Shown: positions 27,229 to 35,536 of the stretch, piece after piece
Layout of the letters: the number at the start of each line of letters is the position of its first letter
Numbering within the stretch: position 1 is the first letter of the stretch
The notes under the pieces: generated by a model
Told to the model about the DNA's origin: nothing
Seen by the model: only the letters and a program-made list of their open reading frames with translations
Databases searched by the model: none
NCBI RefSeq assembly: GCF_012927445.1
Contig: NZ_JABBPD010000007.1
Span: 1-64,000, forward strand
Direction of reading: 5' to 3'
Length of the DNA stretch: 64,000 nt
From: Rhodoferax sp.
Lineage (GTDB): Bacteria; Pseudomonadota; Gammaproteobacteria; Burkholderiales; Burkholderiaceae_C
Position numbers and translations under genes: made by a program

Positions 27229-29433
27229 TTACCTCGGACCATTACGACCCTTGAGAAGTGCGTATTGGTTTTCCTTAGGCGTGTCAACTGCTGGACGTTT
27301 CCAGGATGAGTGATCATAGCCTGGCCCTGTGAAAGATCTTGACGGTAGCTTGCGCCCTGAAACTCTAACCTGCTTAACGTACGCATTCCACGCATGCAAT
27401 TCAGCAATGGCATTCTCAAAACCATTTTTTTGCAAAAACGCTGCAATGGGGCCAAGTTCGTAATTTAGTCCGTACCTGTCACTCCAAATCTCGAACCACT
27501 TACCAAATTCATCTCCGACTTTTAGCCAACGCGAATCTTTGAGAACGGCATCAAATTCGACTTCGTGCGAATACGTTGATTTAGGTGCGGTATGACGGAC
27601 TTTGCTAACAGCCGGTTTATTTTTCCGAACTACAGAGCCATATCCGTTTGCAAGTCCCGGTGAGATTTCTGGAAATAGAAGCGCCAACAACTTGTCATAT
27701 TTCCCGTCGCGAAGATAAAAACCTTCGCCAGCACCGATGCTCTGCTTGATATCGTTCACCCATTTTGTGAACCAATCAGGGCGATCGGCCAAATTGGTTG
27801 TGCGGTAAGCATTTTCAGCAATCAAGTAAATAGTCAAATTCTTGTAGTTTTCGGTAAAGTTGTCACAGCGAATTTCGTTCATTACATCCAAGATCGATGC
27901 TTGCGGATTTGTAATGCTGTGGCCACAGTGAATCGACAGCAGTCGGGGAATGATGCCGCGCTGCGCTCGAATAAGCAACGGGTCTGATGCGCCTGGATAG
28001 CCGTGAATCGCTAAATTTCCAGATACCGATAAAACTGATTTTCTTCTATGGTCAATAGCATCGTTTATGGACTCGAACTCGCCCTTGTCAGAATAAGATT
28101 TTACGAAGGCATGAACAGCATTCAGATATTCAGTAGCCACTGCCTGCAAAGGCATTGCCATTACACGTATGCGCTCTGCTTTTCCCTGCATGAGTTCAGT
28201 AATTTTGGCATCCACTTTGGCTTCGAGAATTTGCTCCTGTATGGCAATTTCAGGATGGTGCAGCCAGCGTTTGGTGTTAATTCCGTGGATGACCAACGCT
28301 TTCAGATCTGCCCGTGATATCCGCCCTCCAGACTGGCTTAAGTTGATCTCAATGGTGGGGATGTTTTGTTCACGGATGCGCACCAGCCGCTCATCGGTAA
28401 TTTGATTGGTCACCGTGACCTCAATCATGATGGCGCCGTACGGATCAGAAACATGGGCAACGACATCAGGAATAACGCGGCCAAACCGCTGCTCCAGTTG
28501 CACGTCGAAGATCTGGATTAACTCACTGCTGCGCGACCAAATTTCAGTCATTGGCGTGCCGCCGTCGACATGATTGGTAACAACAGCAATCAGCGCGGAA
28601 ACCTGGATTTCTTTGGATTCGGCAAGGATCCGCTTGACCTCAAAGTGCAGAAGCGTTTCATGCCGAAATTTAGCATCCACACCAGCCAACAGACTTTCAT
28701 CCTCGGGGGCTATATCCAAAAGCTCTGCTGCCAGGCGCCGTGCATCCTCTTGCGCTTGCGCTTTAAGTTCTGGATCCTTCCAGTGGTTTACCCAACAAAG
28801 GTTTTCGGGAACCAACGTTAGCCGACTTCTCAACTCATCAGGCGACATGGATGCAATGGTCAGGTCATGCAAATCAAGAATCACGGTTGGAATTGGCAGG
28901 CCATCAGAATCCAATGATGTTGAAATTGCACCGGTTCCGGTGAGCTGTATGCGCAATTGACGGCCATCATCAAGCGTCAGGATGGCCGCCACCTTGTCAT
29001 GGAAATCGAAGTCTCGAACGTGAACACGCTCTGGCAGCATCTCAACCCATGCTTCATGTTCAAACCCACTCAAACCAGCTACGCGCCCGTATATTCGCCT
29101 GCCAGGCAACATCAGAACACCTTGCTCACGCAGAAGGTGTAACGCCGCCAATCTGGCCGATAGAAACATGCACTCGCTTTTCTCAGCGCCGTTAGGGTGG
29201 CGAAAGTGAGGGCGTTTCCTGTATTTTTCCTTGGCGGCATTCACGGCCACCAGCGCAAGATCACAACTTGGACATTCGCATGCGCAGTCGCCACCGGTTC
29301 GCGTTGCATCGAGCTCAAGAATGTAAATCGGCTCGCCGGTTGCGATATCCCGCGCCCATGCCATGACTTGGCCAGCGGGAAAGGTTTTGGTGTTGAGCGA
29401 ATTATTTGTGTTTACAACCCAATTTCGATTCAT
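27229..29433 (-). CDS. Large CoiA-like putative nuclease
   Basis: The 734-residue protein has an N-terminal module like competence protein CoiA: a cysteine cluster CACECPSCDLAL (about 50-61) followed by RKRPHFRHPNG (about 72-82). A middle region around 270-350 looks like a PD-(D/E)xK nuclease core: HFEVKRILAE, RVIPDVVAHVSDPYGAIMIE and VTVTNQITDERLVRI, with D and E-x-V positions plausible for metal binding. The C-terminal 350 residues are not recognised. CoiA proteins act in natural transformation, but similar proteins on islands may process or restrict DNA. It stands alone and is AT-richer than the core genes. The nuclease call is inference. Confidence 0.6.
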   Translation of the reverse strand: MNRNWVVNTNNSLNTKTFPAGQVMAWARDIATGEPIYILELDATRTGGDCACECPSCDLALVAVNAAKEKYRKRPHFRHPNGAEKSECMFLSARLAALHLLREQGVLMLPGRRIYGRVAGLSGFEHEAWVEMLPERVHVRDFDFHDKVAAILTLDDGRQLRIQLTGTGAISTSLDSDGLPIPTVILDLHDLTIASMSPDELRSRLTLVPENLCWVNHWKDPELKAQAQEDARRLAAELLDIAPEDESLLAGVDAKFRHETLLHFEVKRILAESKEIQVSALIAVVTNHVDGGTPMTEIWSRSSELIQIFDVQLEQRFGRVIPDVVAHVSDPYGAIMIEVTVTNQITDERLVRIREQNIPTIEINLSQSGGRISRADLKALVIHGINTKRWLHHPEIAIQEQILEAKVDAKITELMQGKAERIRVMAMPLQAVATEYLNAVHAFVKSYSDKGEFESINDAIDHRRKSVLSVSGNLAIHGYPGASDPLLIRAQRGIIPRLLSIHCGHSITNPQASILDVMNEIRCDNFTENYKNLTIYLIAENAYRTTNLADRPDWFTKWVNDIKQSIGAGEGFYLRDGKYDKLLALLFPEISPGLANGYGSVVRKNKPAVSKVRHTAPKSTYSHEVEFDAVLKDSRWLKVGDEFGKWFEIWSDRYGLNYELGPIAAFLQKNGFENAIAELHAWNAYVKQVRVSGRKLPSRSFTGPGYDHSSWKRPAVDTPKENQYALLKGRNGPR

Positions 29434-29929
29434 TCCACATTATCGGCAGCTAAAGGTTTCATTTCTACGGTCATCTCTGCTTCATGCAAAACCACAGTTT
29501 CCTACCAAAAACCGAATACACCAAAAGTGACAGCTTTGGGGAATTCGCATCGATAAAGGATCTCTTTGGAGCGACGCTCCCCAATACCAGCTACAGGTCT
29601 TGGATTCAACCGGTCGATGCTTTAATTGCCGTTGTCGTTGATTGTCGTAAAAACAGCAATTGCTGTTTTTACGACAACGAACAGCAACGCCCGGTTAGAT
29701 GTTGACATACAAGAAATTTCCGCCATTCACGAATGCCGGTACAACCATGAGTCCTCTCGTCGGCCTGAACGCTGCTTTGTAACGATAGGGGCAAACGTCG
29801 GCCCTTGGTCGTCAAGAGCCATGGCGGTCACAGCCCAAATGGCCCCTGCAGGCACAGCAGGACAGCAAACAAGACGTACTTGCTGGTCATGCCGAAGGGG
29901 CTGAGGTGCGACGTGGTGGGCTCCGGATT
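29434..29929. other. Intergenic stretch with a long perfect palindrome
   Basis: No convincing gene is visible in these 496 bases. A short + frame at 29484-29705 (73 codons) has no recognisable domain and runs through the palindrome at 29642-29677, so it is not annotated. Confidence 0.5.
29642..29677. repeat. 36-bp perfect palindrome
   Basis: The sequence is perfectly self-complementary around the centre between 29659 and 29660. One arm is TTGTCGTAAAAACAGCAA, and there is no loop. Each strand has a run of five T in the second arm, so it could serve as a bidirectional terminator or as a protein-binding site. Confidence 0.8.
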
Positions 29930-30235
29930 TCAGCTTAGGCGGTCCAATTTGGCTGAAATCAATTGACTAGCTGCCACGGGGCGGTCTTCAGCGTTGAGGA
30001 CGCTATCGATTTCAACCAGGGTCAAAGTGCTTCCGTGCAAGACCATCTGCAACTCTGAGGTGACCTCGCGTTTGCGCACGTAGTCCTGTATTTGACGGAC
30101 AAGGTGCTTCCCTTCGGTTGCATGCGAAAACACGGCAGGTGCTTTCCAGTGAGCCAGGAATTCAGCATCATCTTGACGCCCGTGCATACCGCTGGCGGCA
30201 TCACGCGTCATTGGGGTGGATTTTGATTTGGCCAT
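29930..30235 (-). CDS. Hypothetical protein, 101 residues
   Basis: The protein MAKSKSTPMTRDAASGMHGR and onward has a Lys/Ser/Thr-rich N terminus and a compact region (HLVRQIQDYVRKREVTSELQ, LTLVEIDSVLNAEDRP). I do not recognise a family. AAGAGAAA precedes the ATG. The upstream in-frame extension runs into an HNH gene fragment and is ignored. The composition (basic, Ser/Thr-rich start with AAS repeats) resembles small proteins of plasmids and islands, but no function can be given. Confidence 0.45.
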   Translation of the reverse strand: MAKSKSTPMTRDAASGMHGRQDDAEFLAHWKAPAVFSHATEGKHLVRQIQDYVRKREVTSELQMVLHGSTLTLVEIDSVLNAEDRPVAASQLISAKLDRLS

Positions 30236-30284
30236 GCAATTTCTCTTGATAAGCACCGCACATGCGGCAGAAGATCCCCATTGG

Positions 30285-30346
30285 TACCCGCTGGCGCACC
30301 ACGCGAAGCACTTCGGTATTTTGAGCGGTGGGTGCGGGCATAGCCG
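30285..30346 (-). pseudogene. Fragment of an HNH nuclease gene duplicated from 33397-33458
   Basis: These 62 bases match 33397-33458, inside the HNH gene, at 55 positions. Translated on the - strand they give AQNTEVLRVVRQRV, against AQNTEVLRMVRQRV in the intact gene. The similarity ends on both sides, so this is a leftover of a second HNH gene or a copied segment. Confidence 0.7.
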
Positions 30347-30421
30347 CCTCAGGCACCACCGCTGAGACGGGTATCGCAGCATGCACCCAGCCGGATTTTG
30401 GACACTTGACTTCTAGCTGGG

Positions 30422-30925
30422 TTACCGGCACATCTCCTTCAACTTTCGTTTGAATTCAATCAGCACGGCTGGCTCGCTGAGACCTTCGTACATATGCGTC
30501 TGCACAAATCGTGCCGCGTGCTCCGAAGGCCATCCCTCAGCGTCGTCATCAAGAGCCAGCCAGTCCCGCGGGCGCCGCCGCAAGACGTCTTCGTGCACTT
30601 GCTGGCCACGGTGCATATCCTTGAACTCATCGTCTCTCATGTGCCGCGAATGAAAAGTCGCACCGATTACGCGCGCTTGTAGCGAGAGTGGCAGGCGTTT
30701 AGTCGTAGCGTCGCAGCCGTAGCGAACCACCCAACTCGTACTCAGCACGATTTGCACTTGTGGGTATGGCTCAAGAATTTGCTCAAGCAGAGATGAATGC
30801 TGGAAGAGCGAGTAGCCAGATGGCGCGCAGAGGTACGCGCCTCTCTCCGGGTGCCACAAACAGTTCTCGTGGTGCAACACGCCGTCAAAATCGAGATAAA
30901 GCACAAGTGCGTTTGTTCCGTTCAC
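30422..30925 (-). CDS. HAD-like phosphatase domain protein (SAK-type)
   Basis: The 167-residue protein has HAD motif I LYLDFDGVLHHE (DxD), motif II-like VLSTSWV and a late acidic motif LALDDDAEGW. This pattern fits the HAD domain found in Swiss Army Knife-type RNA repair proteins and many stand-alone island genes; the substrate is unknown. No ATG is well placed. A GTG with GGAG five bases before it gives the chosen start, but an earlier GTG at 30943 is possible. It lies directly before a truncated HNH reading frame on the same strand. Confidence 0.65.
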   Translation of the reverse strand: MNGTNALVLYLDFDGVLHHENCLWHPERGAYLCAPSGYSLFQHSSLLEQILEPYPQVQIVLSTSWVVRYGCDATTKRLPLSLQARVIGATFHSRHMRDDEFKDMHRGQQVHEDVLRRRPRDWLALDDDAEGWPSEHAARFVQTHMYEGLSEPAVLIEFKRKLKEMCR

Positions 30926-30944
30926 ATCTGCTCCATGGGTCACA

Positions 30945-31223
30945 TCAGCGTCCGGCTGCTTTTCGAATTCGTGCCTGTATTTGGTACACGGTTTGTATCC
31001 CGACCCCCGTGAGGATCGATACCTCACGAGCTTTCACCCCAGGCCCAAGACGATTAGCGACTTTTGCACGCTGCGGATCTGTGTATTTAGCAAGTAGATG
31101 CCGCATTCCACAGAGCTGATGGCCATTCCGGATACGGTCAGCAATATTGTCTGCTGGGGTACCTGGGACAAGATTTTCCAGGCGATTTTCGTGGGGGTCA
31201 TCATTACGGTGGCCATGGGTCAC
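30945..31223 (-). pseudogene. Truncated phage-type HNH endonuclease
   Basis: The frame encodes HRNDDPHENRLENLVPGTPA and DNIADRIRNGHQ, the second half of an HNH homing endonuclease zinc-less core. A helix-turn-helix tail follows (VKAREVSILTGVGIQTVYQI). The expected N-terminal part with the first His is missing because a TGA lies 14 codons above the possible GTG start. Such genes are common in phages and spread by homing. It may still make a short protein, but it lacks a full active site. Confidence 0.6.
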
Positions 31224-31643
31224 GTGGAACGCTCTCAGGTAAGTCCATGATTCGAAGCCTCATTTGGACGTAAGGGTAGCCCTGAGATTGAATGCGAGCC
31301 ATTGGGGGTTTCCTTGATGTCACGAGAAATTCAGATTTGTCAACTTCGGACTCAGCGTGTCATCTGGCCACGCCAAGATGTTCCTGCGTTCTTAATTATT
31401 TGGAGACATGCTTCAAGCAGGGAAGCTCATTGGCATTGGCGCGGCTATACCTTTTGAGCGCGCAAAAATTGCCATGAAAGAAACCGTGGCAGCGCGCGAG
31501 AGCCATGCCACATTGCACGTCACTGCACGAGTAGCGGCACGGATTATCAAGACCCGCCGCTTCCAGCGGTGAGGAAATATTCGTGAGTAGTACAGAGGCC
31601 AGCTAATAGTCTGCTGGAGCGGCATACCCCGAGAGGTGTGCCC
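31224..31643. other. Leader region of the replication gene
   Basis: Apart from the possible 54-codon frame at 31408-31572, I see no gene. No clear iterons are visible. Control of rep by an antisense RNA, as in ColE2, would be expected here but cannot be read from the sequence. Confidence 0.4.
31408..31572 (+). CDS. Possible small basic protein upstream of rep
   Basis: An ATG-started frame of 54 codons encodes MLQAGKLIGIGAAIPFERAK, then an Ala/Arg-rich tail (HVTARVAARIIKTRRFQR). The arginine-rich end could bind nucleic acid. GGAG lies only two bases before the ATG, which is poor spacing. It ends 71 bp before rep. It may be spurious. Confidence 0.3.
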   Translation: MLQAGKLIGIGAAIPFERAKIAMKETVAARESHATLHVTARVAARIIKTRRFQR

Positions 31644-32795
31644 ATGTCAAACTACGACGACATCATCAAAACTCTGGCTGAGCGCCGGGGAAAAATATCA
31701 GCTCGCTTTGATGCAGGCTTGGGAAACTCAGAGCAGGCAATCAGACAAACTATCCAAGCTCTGGATCACCCGGCGAGCCGCTATGTCGATTGCAGCGAAG
31801 AAGAGCGAAATAGGGTTCGCCAGGAATGGCAGGAACTGGCTGCCGAACAGGGAGTGAGCCTGGCCACGCCACCCCAGCGCAAAAGAATGCGAAAGGTCCG
31901 GCCTCTTCCCGATGCCGTAGTTGAATTCTTTGGGGATTCCAACCGTATTCCATACCGACCCAGGGCCACCGACGACTACAAACACGGGACACGACTGTGT
32001 TCATGGCATGTTGCGTATAGGTTGCGTTCAGTTCAACTGAATCCGCCAGGAATGACTCACTGGCTGGTATTCGACTGCGACCATCAAAACGTTGAGCGCT
32101 GGCGGTTGGCCGACCTGCCTGAGCCGTCGTTTATTACGCTCAATCCCTTGAACGGCCACCACCACGTGGTCTATCTTCTGAGCAGCCCTGTCTGCACTTC
32201 CATCCATGGACGATATAAGCCCATTGCATATCTGCGCGCCGTACGTGAAGCGCTTCGTGCCGCATTGGATGCCGACGAAAACTACACTGGCTTGCTGACA
32301 AAGAACCCGCTGCATCTCGCCTGGCTCGTAGTCAAGCCAGCCATCATGCCTGCATACACTTTGGAAGAGCTAGCCGCTGGCCTCGATTTAGAACGAACTC
32401 AGAAGCCGCGGAGCAAGTGCAATGATGTTTCCGATTTAGGGCATATCGAAAAGGGCCGGCGCAATCGTGCTTTGTTCGATGCAGTGCGGCAGTGGGCTTA
32501 CGTAAATGCAAACGACGGCGACGACATAGCGTCCTTTGCGCACCAGTGCAACGAACTGTTCCCCGACCCACTTTCGCACAATGAAGTGGAAACCACCGCA
32601 AAAAGCATTGCACGATTTTGCAGCTTACACTTCTCGGGACCACGCCCCCACACCGCCGAATTTCGTGCCCGACAAGCAGATCGGGGGCGCCTGGGCGGTC
32701 GGCCACTTACTACTGGGACCACTCGGCCGTGGGAGACCGAAGGGATTTCGCGTGCAACTTGGTACCGCCGGCAGGGGAAAGACCGTAGTGTCTGA
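31644..32795 (+). CDS. ColE2-type replication initiator / primase (Rep)
   Basis: The 383-residue protein matches the replicase family of ColE2-like plasmids: MTHWLVFDCDHQNVERW (the D-x-D palm motif of the primase), FITLNPLNGHHHVVYLLSSP, YLRAVREALRAALDADENYT, a PriCT-like module (GRRNRALFDAVRQWAY) and a basic C terminus (RLGGRPLTTGTTRP) for DNA binding. ColE2 Rep binds its origin and makes the primer. The ATG at 31644 follows GAGAGG; an in-frame GTG two codons earlier is possible. In ColE2 the origin lies just downstream of rep, so 32796-33042, which has no gene, is the place to look. Confidence 0.85.
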   Translation: MSNYDDIIKTLAERRGKISARFDAGLGNSEQAIRQTIQALDHPASRYVDCSEEERNRVRQEWQELAAEQGVSLATPPQRKRMRKVRPLPDAVVEFFGDSNRIPYRPRATDDYKHGTRLCSWHVAYRLRSVQLNPPGMTHWLVFDCDHQNVERWRLADLPEPSFITLNPLNGHHHVVYLLSSPVCTSIHGRYKPIAYLRAVREALRAALDADENYTGLLTKNPLHLAWLVVKPAIMPAYTLEELAAGLDLERTQKPRSKCNDVSDLGHIEKGRRNRALFDAVRQWAYVNANDGDDIASFAHQCNELFPDPLSHNEVETTAKSIARFCSLHFSGPRPHTAEFRARQADRGRLGGRPLTTGTTRPWETEGISRATWYRRQGKDRSV

Positions 32796-33042
32796 GACGT
32801 GAGACGAAAGCCATATCAGATGCCCCCGAGAGTAAGAGGTGCAAGCCAGTGAATTTCGGGGCGCAGACCTGAGCACTAGAACTTAGGAACACCAAAGGCA
32901 GACGACCATTTCAAATGGCCGGTGTGATTTGTGTGCCACGCAAAAGCGATTCAGTGGTTCACTCTAGGCATGCCCTGCACTCCAAAGATTCGCTGAACAG
33001 AATCCGCTCCCCGCCAGCATCTCCATTTACTGCGTACAGTGG

Positions 33043-33807
33043 TCAGCTGCAAAAATGCTGTCGATGAAAGCGCAAATATGGTCTGTGCTCAGCGGACACC
33101 CAACGTAAACGCATGCCAGCGGCAAGTCCCATCTTTTGTTGGTCACTTAGCGTAATGACTTCGGACACCAACAACTCACCCTCATCCGTAAAGCTGACCA
33201 GGAAACTGTCGAACAAGACGTCCAGATTGGCGCTGAGTAAAAAGCCGTTGTACACATCCAGCCGCTCTGAGTCAGACGCGCATTCGGCCCACGGTTTGGC
33301 GTGGCTGGCACGCAGGGCTTGCGGCAGGGCCAAGCCCGTCACCGAACAGGCTCCGCCCCAATAATCCAACATGGCCTGGCGATAAGCCTGCTGCCCTACC
33401 CGCTGGCGCACCATGCGCAGCACTTCGGTGTTTTGTGCGGCGGGTTCGGGCATGGCCGATAGTTCCGCTTGCACTTGCTGCTCAAACGCCGTGACCGCTT
33501 GGTTTGGCAGGGCTTGCGACAGCGCGGCGGCACGGCGTAGCCACTGGGCCAGAACGGCCTCCGTCTGCAACACGAATCCATGCGTTACCCGGCCTTCGTT
33601 GGGGAAAGTGCGCGCCAATTCCTGCGCCAGCGTGGCCGATCCGGATTGGATAGCCACGTCAAATACATCCCCTACGACTGTCACCGTGACCTGTGCAGGG
33701 TGCCGGGCGGAAGCCAACGCCACATGCTCCTCATCCCCTGGCAGCACATGCTCAAAGCCATTGTCATGGCCTGCTTTCTCAATCAAGGTGCGTTGTAGTG
33801 GGTTCAT
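33043..33807 (-). CDS. HNH endonuclease (HNH_2 type), last gene of the defence operon
   Basis: The 254-residue protein ends in an HNH_2-type domain: CSVTGLALPQALRASHAKPW, then SERLDVYNGFLLSANLDVLF and DSFLVSF. The histidine of ASHAKPW and the following N and L-D-x-L-F-D positions form the beta-beta-alpha-metal site. The N-terminal 140 residues are a separate domain (ARTFPNEGRVTHGFVLQTEA) of the kind found in putative restriction endonucleases. It lies 42 bp after the AlbA_2 gene on the same strand and could supply the nuclease activity that a PLD protein gives in DISARM. That role is inference. Confidence 0.85.
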   Translation of the reverse strand: MNPLQRTLIEKAGHDNGFEHVLPGDEEHVALASARHPAQVTVTVVGDVFDVAIQSGSATLAQELARTFPNEGRVTHGFVLQTEAVLAQWLRRAAALSQALPNQAVTAFEQQVQAELSAMPEPAAQNTEVLRMVRQRVGQQAYRQAMLDYWGGACSVTGLALPQALRASHAKPWAECASDSERLDVYNGFLLSANLDVLFDSFLVSFTDEGELLVSEVITLSDQQKMGLAAGMRLRWVSAEHRPYLRFHRQHFCS

Positions 33808-33845
33808 ATCAGCAAAGCACCGACCCCGAATCGGATATACAGTTG

Positions 33846-33878
33846 GATTTCATCCGATTTCATCCGATTTCATCCGAT
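33846..33878. repeat. 10-bp tandem repeat at the end of the AlbA_2 gene
   Basis: The unit CATCCGATTT is present about 3.3 times in a perfect head-to-tail array (33846-33878). It covers the last codons and stop (33850-33852) of the AlbA_2 gene. Slippage would change the C terminus or remove the stop. Confidence 0.85.
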
Positions 33879-35535
33879 CCAATGCACCGATTCGGTAGAA
33901 GGAAGCAGGTCCAGCCCCCTCCAAGACCAGTAAATCGGATTGGCACATCCGTTTTAGAAGGCCTTTTACCTGGCCCTCACTCAAACGGCATAGCTCCATC
34001 GCCTCGGCGCGCTTGATGCGACCGTGCTGACGGACATAGCTCAGCACCATCTGTTCATTTTGAATAGGTGCGAACCCAGCTTGCCGCGTGTAGGCAGCCT
34101 TGTCAGCCACTGCCCCGTACACCGCAGCAGACAGCATGTAAGTGCGTCCCCGGGTGGCACCGTGCGCCTCTACAAAACCAGCTTCGGTCAGCGCCTGCAG
34201 CGTGCGCTTGGCCGAAGTCACATCTCGCTGAATACGCTGGGCCAGCTCCTCAGCAGACAAACGCTTCAGCTGACGTAAAGCGCCCAGAGCAATCAGGGAA
34301 TCGATGGGCATTTCGGTATTACGGCTGCGCTCTTCGTCCACCACCAGACGGCGAAAGTCCAGGTCGGCAGGCTCCGTGGGCATGCGCAACACCACGTTTT
34401 GCGAATCGGTGCGGGTGTAGTCGGGCGCGGAGCGGCCAAACTTCAGCATGCCCCGGTAAATCGTGTCCACACCGCGACCGGAGCGCTCCACCACGCCGAT
34501 ACGCTTCATTGCATCGGCCAGCGACCGGTTGCGGGGGCGGGGTTCGGTCACCAGAAGGTTCTGCAGCGTCACGCCATCCACCAAGCCGCCAGGGTTGCTC
34601 ACCACCAAAGCTTCGTCTTCCAGCCGGATGTGCACGGCCCCCAGACGGTGATAGTCCCGGTGGATCAGTGCGTTGGCCACCGCTTCACGGAAGGCCCCCA
34701 TGTCCACCATGGGCACCGGCACGCGGAACAGCCCCACCTGCAACTCTTCTTCGGGGTTGTAGGGACGGAAATTGGTTTCCAGCCAGTCCACCGCCTTGAG
34801 CAAGGGGTAACGGCGGAATTCGTTGAACTTAACCGACTGCTGCGCCATCACCTGAAAGGCGAACTCATGCGTGGGCACCCATTGCTGCAGCGCAGACTCA
34901 CGGCCCACCAAAAGCAAACCCGTCAGCGTGGGCAAGCGACTGCCATCGGGCTGACGGGCTGTCAGACCCAACGCACCATCCAAGGCTTCATCGTCCAGCT
35001 CCAGCAAAACACGGTCACCACCATATTGCTTGACCGCTTGTCGCAAGCGTTCCCGTTCTAATGGGTCAAAGTCAGCCAACGTGGTGCCCGCCACGGGCTG
35101 GGCGGAGACATCCAGCATGCCAAAGCTGCTGGCACGGCTGACACGGTCATGCGGCAGCATGGGCACGCATTCGGGTGTGCCGTCATGCTTGATACGGCGG
35201 CGCAAGTACACCCCGCCATTCGTCGCCACTTCTCCTTGTGCCTTGGGCACGTTGATGCGGGCCACAGTCATCCCGCCAGCCTCCACCGACGATACGGTGA
35301 TGCTGACGGATGGCGACGTTCGCGCAGCCACCATGCCCGCCAACCCCGTCAGCATTAGATGATCGGGGTGCAGGCCGGTAGGCGTGCCATCGTCTTCCAC
35401 ACCCAGCCACAAGTCACCGCCATCTGCATTGGCCAGGCAGACGACTGCCTCCACCAACTCAATGTCTGGCAGACGTTTGCGGTCGCTTTTGAATTCGACG
35501 GTGAGGGTTTCGGTTTCTGGAATAGAAGAAGTCAT
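33850..35535 (-). CDS. AlbA_2 (Schlafen-type) and HATPase_4 domain protein
   Basis: The 561-residue protein starts with an AlbA_2 domain: ETLTVEFKSDRKRLPDIELV, LANADGGDLWLGVEDDG and GVYLRRRIKHDGTPEC. A HATPase_c_4 region follows (FREAVANALIHRDYHRLGAV, LVVSNPGGLVDGV, RPRNRSLADAMKRIGVVERS). The C-terminal third has two winged-helix-like units (LSAEELAQRIQRDVTSAKRT; GRIKRAEAMELCRLSEGQV). Such proteins are called ATP-dependent helicase/regulator-like and may be regulators or nucleases. It starts one base after the RES gene stop, so the two are tightly coupled. Its role in the operon could be control of expression. Confidence 0.85.
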   Translation of the reverse strand: MTSSIPETETLTVEFKSDRKRLPDIELVEAVVCLANADGGDLWLGVEDDGTPTGLHPDHLMLTGLAGMVAARTSPSVSITVSSVEAGGMTVARINVPKAQGEVATNGGVYLRRRIKHDGTPECVPMLPHDRVSRASSFGMLDVSAQPVAGTTLADFDPLERERLRQAVKQYGGDRVLLELDDEALDGALGLTARQPDGSRLPTLTGLLLVGRESALQQWVPTHEFAFQVMAQQSVKFNEFRRYPLLKAVDWLETNFRPYNPEEELQVGLFRVPVPMVDMGAFREAVANALIHRDYHRLGAVHIRLEDEALVVSNPGGLVDGVTLQNLLVTEPRPRNRSLADAMKRIGVVERSGRGVDTIYRGMLKFGRSAPDYTRTDSQNVVLRMPTEPADLDFRRLVVDEERSRNTEMPIDSLIALGALRQLKRLSAEELAQRIQRDVTSAKRTLQALTEAGFVEAHGATRGRTYMLSAAVYGAVADKAAYTRQAGFAPIQNEQMVLSYVRQHGRIKRAEAMELCRLSEGQVKGLLKRMCQSDLLVLEGAGPASFYRIGALDRMKSDEIG

Positions 35536-35536
35536 C

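Noticed and set aside
29484-29705. 73-codon + strand frame beginning MQNHSFLPKT
   Set aside because: It has no known domain and runs through the perfect palindrome; a decayed gene is possible but unsupported.
30932-31223. Shared 11-bp CCATGGGTCAC at 30932-30942 and 31213-31223, considered as a recombination joint between the HAD and HNH frames
   Set aside because: The match is short, and similarity does not extend on either side, so chance is likely.
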